Shown here piece by piece: positions 1-7,132 of a stretch of DNA of 14,579 bases; within the stretch, counting starts at the first letter, position 1, and the number at the start of each line of letters is the position of its first letter. This stretch comes from JAWVZH01 sp033722295 (GTDB lineage Bacteria; Bacteroidota; Bacteroidia; Chitinophagales; Saprospiraceae). The stretch is from assembly GCA_033722295.1 (NCBI GenBank), contig JAWVZH010000075.1:1-14579 (forward strand), written 5' to 3'. The position numbers were made by a program, and so were the translations under genes. The notes under the pieces are model-generated. The model saw nothing but the letters and a program-made list of their open reading frames with translations, did no database searches and was not told where the DNA came from.

Positions 1-3
1 GTC

Positions 4-870
4 TTACAGGATCAGATTGCTGAGCTCCTTCGCTTTTTCGATCGCTTCCTCATATCATTCTATTCGTTGTATCCGATAATTGACCCCCGGGGTTGTAATT
101 CCAATTATAGCCAACAATTTCATTGAAATAGACGATAAGTGCTTGCGTACCAAATAATTATATGAATATTTTGATGTTTTTTGAGAGATAGTAAGCGTGC
201 TAAAGTGTTAAGAAAACGTTAAGGCGACCCCCGGGGTCATTTTCAAAGAGCCTGAGATGACTAAGTTGTCATACCTTAAATTCAGTTGAGGATCATAACG
301 TAACAACATCTCCCGTACCGCGATATTCTCATTCCGTCTGTAGTTCAAGATCCATGTTATTTTGGTCAAGCGGTCTTCCGTGGATATCAGGGCACTAGTA
401 AACTCCCTTGTGCGCTTAATTCTATCCATCCTTTCTATTGCAAAATCAGGTAACAGGATATTTTCACCGGGTTCAGCGTATTTTATTCTTTGCCTCGGTT
501 GTCCAGCCGACCTCGGTAAGGCATTGGCTCGGAATATCGGTTCAAAGTATTTTTCTTTATAGTTTGTAAAGTCATGGTCTAATGCATCCAGATTCAGCTT
601 CATTTTCCTGCAACGATCCAGCTGCTCTTCCGATACGGAGATATCCCAGGCATCCACTTCCTTTGCCGCATGCAAATGCGTATAGATCTGTTCTATGGTC
701 GTCTTGAAGGCCTCGTCTTTTTCTCGATCCTGATTCCAATTGCTCAGCTGCAGAGCGATGAGGATACCAATCACGATTAGAATGATCTCGCCAATGGCAT
801 AGGGTAGGTATTAGTTTAAACTGTTTTCGGACAGCAATCTTTGTCTGATCTTTCTGAAGAAGTTCGTCAT
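4..870 (-). pseudogene. DUF6090 family membrane protein, disrupted by stops and an insertion
   Basis: DUF6090 proteins are Bacteroidota membrane proteins of unknown function with an N-terminal basic head, one transmembrane helix and a helical C-terminal region. Reading from ATG 870-868, the frame gives the family head (MTNFFRKIRQRLLSEN), but codon 20 is TAA (811-813) where relatives have a sense codon, usually Lys. The same frame then resumes with the transmembrane segment ending GILIALQLSNWNQ and a helical domain. Within the codons at 226-240 (MTPGV) the gene meets a 144-bp disruption that adds a stop at 208-210. After a second copy of the TPGV codons (82-93) the frame continues with NYRIQRIE, a TGA (55-57), then YEEAIEKAKELSNLIL and a natural stop at 4-6. 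Removing the insert leaves 240 codons, close to the intact 258-aa copy at 10955. The open stretch from GTG 774 is not a genuine gene start. It lies 21 bp after cyclase 892-2751. Confidence 0.87.
82..237. repeat. 12-bp direct repeats flanking a 132-bp AT-rich insertion
   Basis: The 12-mer gacccccggggt occurs at 82-93 and again at 226-237, exactly 144 bp apart. The 132 bp between the copies are about 30% G+C by hand count, visibly poorer than the surrounding gene. On the minus strand both copies encode TPGV in the same frame, and C-terminal DUF6090 coding sequence resumes only after the second copy, so 94-225 plus one repeat copy looks like inserted DNA. I see no clear terminal inverted repeats and no coding potential. 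The repeats could be a long target-site duplication, or the trace of a short-homology duplication or recombination event. Confidence 0.65.
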
Positions 871-891
871 CGCCAATCTTTGATAATACTC

Positions 892-2751
892 CTATTTGTT
901 TTCTTTTATTCGCTCAACAAACCACATGTCGATCTCGCCTTTCCCCTTTACCTCTACCTTGCCGCGTTTTTCAAATTGGAAACCAGGCTCATCTTTGATA
1001 AGCGTATATGTGCTTTCGCTGATATTCACCCTTCCCGCTTCACCCGCACTTTCCATTCGACTGGCCGTATTAACCGTATCGCCCCATATGTCGTACTGGA
1101 ATTTCTTTATGCCGACGATGCCCGCTACCACCGGCCCGGAGTGAATGCCGGCTCTCATATCAAATGCTGTTTCTCCTTTGGACTGTTTTTCCGCTTTACG
1201 TTGTTTTATAAAAGCCTGCATTTCCAGAGCTGCCAGTACAGTATTTTTTATTGAATCTACTGAGGGTGCGGGCAAACCACCGGCGGCCATGTACGCATCG
1301 CCGATGGTTTTGATCTTTTCGATCTCATATTTTCCCAATATCCCGTCAAAGGTCTCAAAGCAGGCATTGACCTCTTCTACCAATTCGGAGGCCGTGAGGC
1401 TCTCCGCGGTCTTTGTGAATGAAACGAAATCCGTAAATAAGATCGAGACCATATCGTAATCCCTGGCTTGAGAACGACCTGTTTCCTTAAGTTCCTCTGC
1501 CACTTCTGCCGGAAGGATATTGAGCAATAGGTTCTCGGATCGATCCTTTTCTTTCTGTATTTCCGCTCTCGACCTTCGTATGTAACGCATACGGCTGTAC
1601 AAGCCACCCGCAACCAAGAGCACTATAAAACCAAGTCCGAAAGCAATATTCCTGTCTCTCTTTTTCTTCTGAACATCCAGCTCGTATTGCATTTGCATTT
1701 CAAGACTGGCCTTTTCCTGGGCCATACTATCGGCCAACACAGCCTTTCGGAATTCCATTCTTTGAAGGCTCTTGGTCGCCTTTTCGATCTCAAGACTATC
1801 CTCCAGTACAGATGTCCGTTCCAGATAGACAAAGGCACTGTCAGAGATTCCCAAACCCTTGTAACCTTTATAAAGACACTCGCAAGCCTTTTTCTCGTGC
1901 AATAATGCGGCCATCGATCGTGATTCTACCAGGCCCCGCTTACAAGATTCAATGGCCTTTTCATATTTCTTCTTCTTTAAATAAATGCTTCCGGCATTTA
2001 TATGGGAAATGGATAACTCATTGGTAATTCCATATACTTTTAATCTATCTATTGCCTCGAGAGTATATTCCAGGGCCTTATCATATTCGGCTTTGCTCAG
2101 ATAAACTTCCCCCAGATGGTTGTACGTGATGGCAGCACTTCTCTCATCGCCAATCTTTTCAAGGAATTCTACGGTGTTCATCAGCCCTTCCAGTGCTTTG
2201 TCCAGTTCGCCCTGGCGGTGATAAATAACAGACATGTTGCCTAATGCGATTGAATAAAGACTTGAATCCCTTGTGTCCAGAAATATATCCCAAACTCTGT
2301 TAAAATACTTGAGGGCATTTGAATAATCCTCCAGCTCAAAATAAATTAGGCCAATATTATTGAGCGTTCCGGCCGATGCCAGGGGAAGTTTTAGCTCCTC
2401 TCTTATTTTTAGGCTCTTTTGAAAATAAAACAACGCGTTGCTGAAGTTGCCTTCGAAGTAATATGACATACCCTTCAAATTGTCAGCTGCTGAAATACCA
2501 CGAATGTTGCCCAAAGAATCTGTAAATGTATAAAGCTCATCGATCCATTTGGTCCTCTCTTCGGCATTTGAAAAGAGCTTGTGTTCCCATATATAGGTAT
2601 TTAACGCCAGTATCCTTGATGTGTCGGATTGTGAAGTGTCCCTCCACAAGGCCAAAAGTGAATCGGCTTCTTCTGTCATTGGAGATCCATCCTGACACAA
2701 TCCGAAAATTGGTATAATTAATAGAAATATATAGACTAATATTACTCTCAT
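892..2751 (-). CDS. TPR-repeat transmembrane adenylate cyclase (class III), copy 1
   Basis: A 619-aa membrane enzyme predicted to convert ATP to cAMP. Residues 1-20 are a hydrophobic export signal. About six TPR units span residues 87-320 (for example NNIGLIYFELEDYSNALKYF near 131). A charged coiled coil covers 320-366, a transmembrane helix 369-386, a linker with LLLNILP 408-414, and the class III cyclase domain 433-615. Metal-binding Asp441 (FTDF) and Asp485 (GDAYM), adenine-selecting Lys481 and Asp554 (YDIW), and transition-state Asn561 and Arg565 are all present, so it should be an active adenylate rather than guanylate cyclase. The TPRs should lie in the periplasm and act as the sensor. 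The ATG at 2751 gives a well-formed signal sequence. The broken DUF6090 gene follows 21 bp downstream and was probably cotranscribed. It is a paralogue of the gene at 7133-8950, and the sensor halves are much less alike than the catalytic halves. The ligand is unknown. Confidence 0.93.
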   Translation of the reverse strand: MRVILVYIFLLIIPIFGLCQDGSPMTEEADSLLALWRDTSQSDTSRILALNTYIWEHKLFSNAEERTKWIDELYTFTDSLGNIRGISAADNLKGMSYYFEGNFSNALFYFQKSLKIREELKLPLASAGTLNNIGLIYFELEDYSNALKYFNRVWDIFLDTRDSSLYSIALGNMSVIYHRQGELDKALEGLMNTVEFLEKIGDERSAAITYNHLGEVYLSKAEYDKALEYTLEAIDRLKVYGITNELSISHINAGSIYLKKKKYEKAIESCKRGLVESRSMAALLHEKKACECLYKGYKGLGISDSAFVYLERTSVLEDSLEIEKATKSLQRMEFRKAVLADSMAQEKASLEMQMQYELDVQKKKRDRNIAFGLGFIVLLVAGGLYSRMRYIRRSRAEIQKEKDRSENLLLNILPAEVAEELKETGRSQARDYDMVSILFTDFVSFTKTAESLTASELVEEVNACFETFDGILGKYEIEKIKTIGDAYMAAGGLPAPSVDSIKNTVLAALEMQAFIKQRKAEKQSKGETAFDMRAGIHSGPVVAGIVGIKKFQYDIWGDTVNTASRMESAGEAGRVNISESTYTLIKDEPGFQFEKRGKVEVKGKGEIDMWFVERIKENK

Positions 2752-2944
2752 AGGTCAATAGAAATGGTCACCAGAAACCTTTTTAGTTACTCCAGATCAC
2801 GGACATACATCAGGGTGATGCCGATGAAAGGGGCCTTCGCTCTTCTCAAGGTACATAATTTTCGAGCTATGACAGAAGTAGACATGATCCTTTGAGACAT
2901 TAATTAGGATAAATGTTTAATACCTCCGTCTGGTAGTAATAAAA

Positions 2945-3151
2945 TCAAGAAGTACCGTTCTGTTTGCTCCTTGTTATCAACTTCCATAATAAGAAACCGA
3001 ATAAAAGTCCTCCCGGGATCCACCAGAGAAGACCGGTGAGGACTTCTTGTGTTTTGAGCGCCTGATCGTTTGAAACGGGCACGATGATCTCCATGATGGC
3101 GAACAGGAAAAGGCCAAAGAACAATCCGGTCAATATCCAATTATTTTTCAT
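2945..3151 (-). CDS. Small two-helix membrane protein, unknown function
   Basis: A 68-aa protein with two hydrophobic helices, residues 5-26 (ILTGLFFGLFLFAIMEIIVP) and 38-58 (VLTGLLWWIPGGLLFGFLLW), separated by a short polar loop and ending in a basic, polar tail. The first helix has LTGLFFGLF and the second GGLLFGF, a repeated glycine-rich pattern suggesting a helical hairpin. The ATG at 3151 is preceded by an AT-rich leader typical of Bacteroidota. The gene is monocistronic or leads towards cyclase 892-2751, 193 bp downstream, and is divergent from the lipoprotein at 3397. I do not recognise a named family, but similar small membrane proteins occur in this phylum. Confidence 0.72.
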   Translation of the reverse strand: MKNNWILTGLFFGLFLFAIMEIIVPVSNDQALKTQEVLTGLLWWIPGGLLFGFLLWKLITRSKQNGTS

Positions 3152-3396
3152 TACGTTTATAACTTATTGTTTTTTTATCTCGTATCCAAGACTGCAGCCA
3201 TTCTGGAGGTGCAATAATTGAGTCCCAGAATATTAGAATTGATTACCATGTCAACTTTTCTGTGCAGAACCAGGGCTGTAAAAATTTCATGATCCCATCA
3301 CAACCGATGCCTCTTGATCAACAAGCAAAAAAGAATTGGGAAAAAAAGGATATCTTAGGCAGCGTTACTTTATAATTTACTTCTAAACAACTAATC

Positions 3397-4134
3397 ATGA
3401 AAACAAATTATTTTTCACTCTTCACTTTGGTGCTGCTTTCAGGCCTTTTGTTCGCCTGTAATTCACCTGGTTCTTCTAATGAAGAATCTGCAGAGGAGGA
3501 AACAACTGAAGACACCGTCGCTCAGGAAGAAAAGACCGAGAAAGTAGCTTCACCCAGAACTGCGATTATTATAACCCATGAAGTGGAGGATTATGATACC
3601 TGGAAAGAGGCTTATGATGAGCATGCCTCAGCGAGAGAAGAGGCCAACATTTCGGAATGGGCGCTTTTGAGAGGACGGGATAACCCCAATATGGTTACGG
3701 TCATTGGCAAAGTGGGAGACATGGAGGCTGCAAAGGAATTTACAAAATCGGAGGACCTCAAATCAAAAATGGAATCAGCGGGTGTCATAGGAAAACCCAA
3801 TATTCGCTTTGGGAAAGTAGAGGTCATAGATCAGGAAGCCGGAAAATCTTCAGATGTTCGCCTGTATGTGCGACATAAAGTAGAAGATTACGAGGCCTGG
3901 AAAGAGTTTTTTGATTCAAAATCGGACATGCATGAGGAAGCGGGTGTTTCACCCGTAGCCGTAGCTCGCGATGTGGAAAATATGAACGATGTTACAGTTG
4001 TTTTGACAGCAACTGATTTTGAAACTCTTGAAAAATTTAAGAATAACCCAGACCTGAAAGAGGCTATGAAGAATGCTGGTGTGGTAGGTGAACCAACATT
4101 TACTTTCATGAATATTCAGTCATTACAGTTTTAG
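3397..4134 (+). CDS. Lipoprotein with two tandem dimeric alpha/beta-barrel (ABM-like) repeats
   Basis: A 245-aa predicted lipoprotein. Residues 1-20 are a signal peptide ending in LLFA before Cys21, a lipobox for lipidation. Residues 22-50 form an acidic, Ser/Glu/Thr-rich spacer. Two homologous repeats follow, about 53-144 and 152-243. HEVEDYDTWKEAYDEH in the first matches HKVEDYEAWKEFFDSK in the second, and EDLKSKMESAGVIGKP matches PDLKEAMKNAGVVGEP. Each has the pattern of a ferredoxin-like dimeric alpha/beta-barrel subunit (the superfamily of antibiotic-biosynthesis monooxygenases), so the tandem pair could fold as an intramolecular dimer. No catalytic residue can be assigned, so binding of a small molecule is as likely as catalysis. 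It is convergent with the gene at 4363-5226, which carries a domain of the same superfamily, and both end at the terminator at 4228-4271. Confidence 0.88.
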   Translation: MKTNYFSLFTLVLLSGLLFACNSPGSSNEESAEEETTEDTVAQEEKTEKVASPRTAIIITHEVEDYDTWKEAYDEHASAREEANISEWALLRGRDNPNMVTVIGKVGDMEAAKEFTKSEDLKSKMESAGVIGKPNIRFGKVEVIDQEAGKSSDVRLYVRHKVEDYEAWKEFFDSKSDMHEEAGVSPVAVARDVENMNDVTVVLTATDFETLEKFKNNPDLKEAMKNAGVVGEPTFTFMNIQSLQF

Positions 4135-4227
4135 ACGATTACGCAGGAGGTTCGTGATTTGCGTCTCAGTGCGCCTCTGTTAGAAAGTACTGCGAACGGA
4201 TCTGATCATCTTGTGACGAAAGCTTTT

Positions 4228-4271
4228 ATATTAAAAAGAGCCGGTTGAATTCAGCCGGCTCTTTTTAATAT
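4228..4271. terminator. Bidirectional rho-independent terminator
   Basis: A perfect 17-bp inverted repeat (arms 4228-4244 and 4255-4271) with a 10-nt loop. The centre of the stem is GC-rich (GAGCCGG/CCGGCTC) and is flanked on each side by A/T runs that become a U tract in either direction. It lies between the stop of the plus-strand lipoprotein (4134) and the stop of the minus-strand lipoprotein (4363), so it should terminate both convergent transcripts. Confidence 0.92.
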
Positions 4272-4362
4272 TTCAAGTATCAATCCAAGATACAAGCCCG
4301 GCAGGCATAAGATCAATTACGCCCGCAGAGCTTGCTCTAATTCATTTTACATTCTATCCCTA

Positions 4363-5226
4363 TCAATCCCTCAACTGGAAGAGAACGTCGGAGATGTCTA
4401 CCTGTGGGGGACCGGTCACCTTATATGCCTGACCTATGGTTTTAGCTAATTCGGATTCTTTGAATTCCATCAAAGAGGCTTTGGAATTCCAGATATAAAC
4501 GCCACCGTAAGTGCCTGGCTCATCGTGACGGATATAGTACTTTTGAAGCAATCCGGGCAATTCTTTGAAACTATCAGCCCGATCTTTGGCTATCTCGATC
4601 AATTCCTCCTCACTGAGGTCAGACTTGATCCTGATCACCTGAACGACCATGTCTTCAGTTGTCACTTCTGCGTCTTCTGCAGCCAGGATGTTCCTGTTGG
4701 CCGCCTCGATGATCGGTGTGCGGTCGTAGTATGTATAGATACCGTCGATCTTCTTGTCTGCATTGAAATGGAAGGTCCAGTTCATCCGGACCCTGGTCTC
4801 CTTGTCCCCGAATCCCATTTTGGCGGAGAACCAGGTGATGTCAAATACCCCCTTCATGCCGATGGTCTCCACATTGCCTTTGACATTGACCGGCACATGG
4901 ACCACATCCTCGATGGCCAGTTTGTCATTGCCTGACTTCTCAACGTAACTGTTCCAGAAATCCATGACGGCTGCTTTTCCATCGACAACTGTTCGGGTGC
5001 CTCGGTCACCGTCAGGAAGATGGAATTGAACATCATCGGCCAGCAGGGCATAGGAGTCTTCCCATTCGAAATTGGCAACATGCTGGAGGTAGCTGTCCGT
5101 CAGTTCCTGGTATTCCGAAGAAGCGATCTCGTAGGGACCATTACCGGAATTGGTGCTGCAACTGATCGTATAAGCGGCGAGTGCTACAGTAGCACAGAGC
5201 TGGATTAAATTGGTTATTGATCTCAT
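4363..5226 (-). CDS. Lipoprotein with SnoaL-like and YdhR/ABM-like domains
   Basis: A 287-aa predicted lipoprotein. A hydrophobic N-terminus ends in TISC with Cys23, a weak lipobox because position -3 is Thr. Residues about 36-175 resemble the SnoaL/NTF2-like fold: a helical start (YLQHVANFEWEDSYALLADD), then FHLPDG and beta strands. Residues 192-285 resemble a YdhR-type or antibiotic-monooxygenase-type dimeric alpha/beta barrel (VVQVIRIKSDLSEEELIEIA, then LPGLLQKYYIRHDEPGTYGG and VYIWNSKASLMEF). Both folds bind small hydrophobic or aromatic compounds in known members; the substrate here is unknown. It is the last gene of the minus-strand run, 103 bp after the AraC gene, which may regulate it. 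On the minus strand the start is preceded by an AT-rich leader; a possible -7-like TTACTTTG about 40 bp upstream is too weak to call a promoter. Confidence 0.86.
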   Translation of the reverse strand: MRSITNLIQLCATVALAAYTISCSTNSGNGPYEIASSEYQELTDSYLQHVANFEWEDSYALLADDVQFHLPDGDRGTRTVVDGKAAVMDFWNSYVEKSGNDKLAIEDVVHVPVNVKGNVETIGMKGVFDITWFSAKMGFGDKETRVRMNWTFHFNADKKIDGIYTYYDRTPIIEAANRNILAAEDAEVTTEDMVVQVIRIKSDLSEEELIEIAKDRADSFKELPGLLQKYYIRHDEPGTYGGVYIWNSKASLMEFKESELAKTIGQAYKVTGPPQVDISDVLFQLRD

Positions 5227-5329
5227 GATTTTTGATTTTTTAGGTTAACGATCGAATGAACACCTCAAAGTAAAGGCAACATCTTCGGTCCATTGTTAGG
5301 CAAAAAGCTCAAGTCCTTTTTCAATCGGT

Positions 5330-6172
5330 TCAAGTTTGGAGCTGGAAGTGTGTTGGGGCCATACCGAAGTGTTTTTTGAACTGCGAACTGAAGGAAGACA
5401 GGTTCTCATAGCCCAGTTCGAAATAGATCTCAGAGGGCTTTCGCTGATTTCTCAGCATGCGTTCGGCTCTTTTCATTCTTTCGGAGATCACGTATTTGCG
5501 CGGTGAAGTATTGTATATGTCCTGGAACTTCCGTTTGAAAGTGGAGAGGCTCATGTTGCATAGAAAAGCCAGTTCTTCCGAATTGAGATTCTTGAACTTG
5601 TGATTCTGGACGACCTGGACGAGAGAATCGTTCTGGACCTTGGCAAGGGCGGTGGAGATAAAGCCCATCATCTGCACAGGGTATTTCTCCAGGAGGTAAA
5701 GGAGCACCTCTTCGATCTTGGCTACGCGGAAGGCACGCTTACTGAAATCCTTTTCGAGGAGCTTCATCGATCTCTGAAAATTCACCAGGTAGTCATCCTT
5801 CGAAAAGGCCAATACCGGCCGATCCTCTTGTGGGGTCTCTTTCAGGGTGATCTCGTATTTCTTCAGAAAATCCTTGAGAAATGCATTGGAGAAGAACATG
5901 AGCAGGCTCTCGAACTCCTGGCGGAGGGTGACCCGCTCGCTCATGAGCATATTACCAGAAGACACCAACCCGATCTGTTCGCTGTCCATTCTGTACCTCT
6001 CATTCTCATCCACGATCTCCTTGGTGCCCCTGATCATGAAACACAGCATATTCTGCGAATAATTGAGTTTGAGTTTGATCTGGTCCGGGCCTCGCTCGCG
6101 GATATAAAAGAAGATATTGAGCGAGTCCATATTCTCACCGAGGAGAGCGTCAGGTATGGTCAATACGTTCAT
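5330..6172 (-). CDS. AraC-family transcriptional regulator
   Basis: A 280-aa cytoplasmic DNA-binding regulator of normal family length. Residues 1-170 form a cupin-like ligand or dimerisation region without a signal peptide (beta-rich, KLNYSQNMLCFMIRG near 35-49). The C-terminal AraC domain has two helix-turn-helix units: 197-217 (LNSEELAFLCNMSLSTFKRKF) and 245-270 (KPSEIYFELGYENLSSFSSQF, then KKHFG). The typical terminal segment MAPTHF follows. No reading-frame damage is visible. The ATG at 6172 is preceded on the minus strand by taaggtgta, which could serve as a weak ribosome site. It lies between a SnoaL pseudogene and an intact SnoaL/YdhR lipoprotein, so it is a plausible local regulator, but target sites and inducer are not evident. 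Confidence 0.93.
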   Translation of the reverse strand: MNVLTIPDALLGENMDSLNIFFYIRERGPDQIKLKLNYSQNMLCFMIRGTKEIVDENERYRMDSEQIGLVSSGNMLMSERVTLRQEFESLLMFFSNAFLKDFLKKYEITLKETPQEDRPVLAFSKDDYLVNFQRSMKLLEKDFSKRAFRVAKIEEVLLYLLEKYPVQMMGFISTALAKVQNDSLVQVVQNHKFKNLNSEELAFLCNMSLSTFKRKFQDIYNTSPRKYVISERMKRAERMLRNQRKPSEIYFELGYENLSSFSSQFKKHFGMAPTHFQLQT

Positions 6173-6201
6173 TACACCTTACAATATAGTGCATTTGATT
6201 T

Positions 6202-6575
6202 TTATGAGACGCAGGTCTGCTCGGTCGATGAGCGAAGGCCGAGTATCCGCAGAAAGGAAAGTTTATCCCAGTAGCCCTGTTAAAATGCGATTTTACCATC
6301 CTCGATCCGGAAAAATCCGTATCCGCGCAATCCCAGGGAATCCTTACATTCCAGAGCCGCCCAGTCGCTGTCCTTGGAGAGGTTCTCCAGTATGCAAACG
6401 TTCCCTGTTGTATCGAACTCTTGTCTGAACATCTACCGGATGGCTTCTCTGCCCCGGATAGGCGCCCGGTTGACCTGGTGGTTGATCGCATCCTTGTTGT
6501 AGAGCTCACCCAGGCCATCAGTGTCGGTGGCATTGAAGAGCTCTATCCATTTTTTATCACTGCTTTTGGACTCAT
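6202..6575 (-). pseudogene. SnoaL-like (NTF2-fold) protein, inactivated by a frameshift and two stops
   Basis: The minus-strand ATG at 6575-6573 lies 1 bp after the stop of the lipocalin-like gene and reads MSPKAVIK, then breaks at a run of six A (6550-6555). Adding one A gives MSPKAVIKKWIELFNATD, matching the usual SnoaL start. The frame continues with DGLGELYNKDAINHQVNRAP and IRGREAIR, a TAG (6433-6435), MFRQEFD, GNVCILENLSKDSDWAAL, GLRGYGFFRIEDGKIAF, a TAA (6280-6282), QGYWDKLSFLR and a terminal TAA at 6202-6204. The conserved blocks INHQV, GREAI and GYWDKLSFLR identify a small SnoaL-like family of about 115-125 residues, often annotated as polyketide cyclase or ester cyclase. Three independent lesions mean no functional product. 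The tight spacing indicates it was once translationally coupled to the lipocalin-like gene. Confidence 0.88.
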
Positions 6576-6576
6576 G

Positions 6577-7089
6577 TTATTCGAAGGATTCCACACGGAC
6601 CAAACGCCTTAGATAGCGGGCTCCGTTGTCCGGACGGATATCGATGGTCAGCGTATCATTTGAAATTGAGAACTCCCGCTCGCGGTCGGTATCTACATAG
6701 TTAGGGTTGAGAGCGCCGCTGACCTCATGGGTCACAATGCCTTTTTCGTAGTCGACGCTATAGGTGCCGTAGTAGCCCAGATAGGCCCGCGCAAATTCTG
6801 CGATCTCCGTGTCGTCCGGCCGTTCGGTAAACTTCGGTACCGCCGGCCTGCGCATGATGTGGATGGACATGTGTCCGTCTGGTGTATAGATGAATTTCCC
6901 GTCCGGCGGATCGCCATAGGGCTGTGATCTCTCTCCGTCCGCGGACCAGTTGGTCAGTTCGACCAGTTGCCAGACGCCGACAATGGAGGGGTTGTCAGCG
7001 GGAATTATAAAGCTTGTAAAAAGCGGAAACAGGAAGACGGAAAAGAAGGCGAATGTGCTGGCAGTAAAACCGTGTCGATCTGGTCTCAT
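6577..7089 (-). CDS. Secreted lipocalin-like domain protein
   Basis: A 170-aa exported protein. Residues 1-30 form a signal peptide or anchor (basic start, then TFAFFSVFLFPLFTSFIIPA). The rest resembles the lipocalin-like family (Lipocalin_5): a GVW motif at 38-40 (GVWQLVELTNW), PYGDPPDGKFIYTPDGHMS at 57-75, PKFTERPDDTEI, then YLGYYGTYSVDYEKGIVTHE and a late DTLTIDIRP strand. Family members fold as single small beta-barrel domains and are thought to bind small ligands; no catalytic activity can be assigned. The ATG at 7089 lies 43 bp after the stop of cyclase 7133-8950 on the same strand, and 1 bp separates its stop from the SnoaL pseudogene. The frame is intact although its downstream partner has decayed. 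Confidence 0.88.
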   Translation of the reverse strand: MRPDRHGFTASTFAFFSVFLFPLFTSFIIPADNPSIVGVWQLVELTNWSADGERSQPYGDPPDGKFIYTPDGHMSIHIMRRPAVPKFTERPDDTEIAEFARAYLGYYGTYSVDYEKGIVTHEVSGALNPNYVDTDREREFSISNDTLTIDIRPDNGARYLRRLVRVESFE

Positions 7090-7132
7090 TATTTCATTTT
7101 GATTTAGGATGATAAATATATGTCTATCCCAT

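Noticed and set aside
208..774. A 188-codon minus-strand frame starting at GTG as an independent gene
   Set aside because: The start lies inside the transmembrane helix of the DUF6090 gene. The upstream head and downstream tail show it is the middle of a pseudogene.
2770..2780. The 11-mer accagaaacct, repeated at 11756-11766, each copy 18-24 nt upstream of a minus-strand start
   Set aside because: Repeated 11-mers are expected many times by chance in a window of this size, and other genes here lack it.
2787..2900. A 37-codon minus-strand frame ending ITLMYVRDLE, reminiscent of the start of a VOC/glyoxalase domain
   Set aside because: Only about ten residues look like the family and the frame stops at once. 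It may be a fossil or chance; too short to call.
4525..4935. A 136-codon plus-strand open frame
   Set aside because: Antisense to the SnoaL/YdhR lipoprotein; no domain or signal that supports it.
5600..6274. A 224-codon plus-strand open frame
   Set aside because: It lies antisense to the AraC gene, has a shadow-type composition and resembles no family. The AraC frame carries clear HTH motifs.
6150..6533. A 127-codon minus-strand open frame over the SnoaL pseudogene
   Set aside because: It is the wrong frame of the decayed gene, with an Arg/Thr/Ser-rich shadow composition. The adjacent frame carries the conserved SnoaL blocks.
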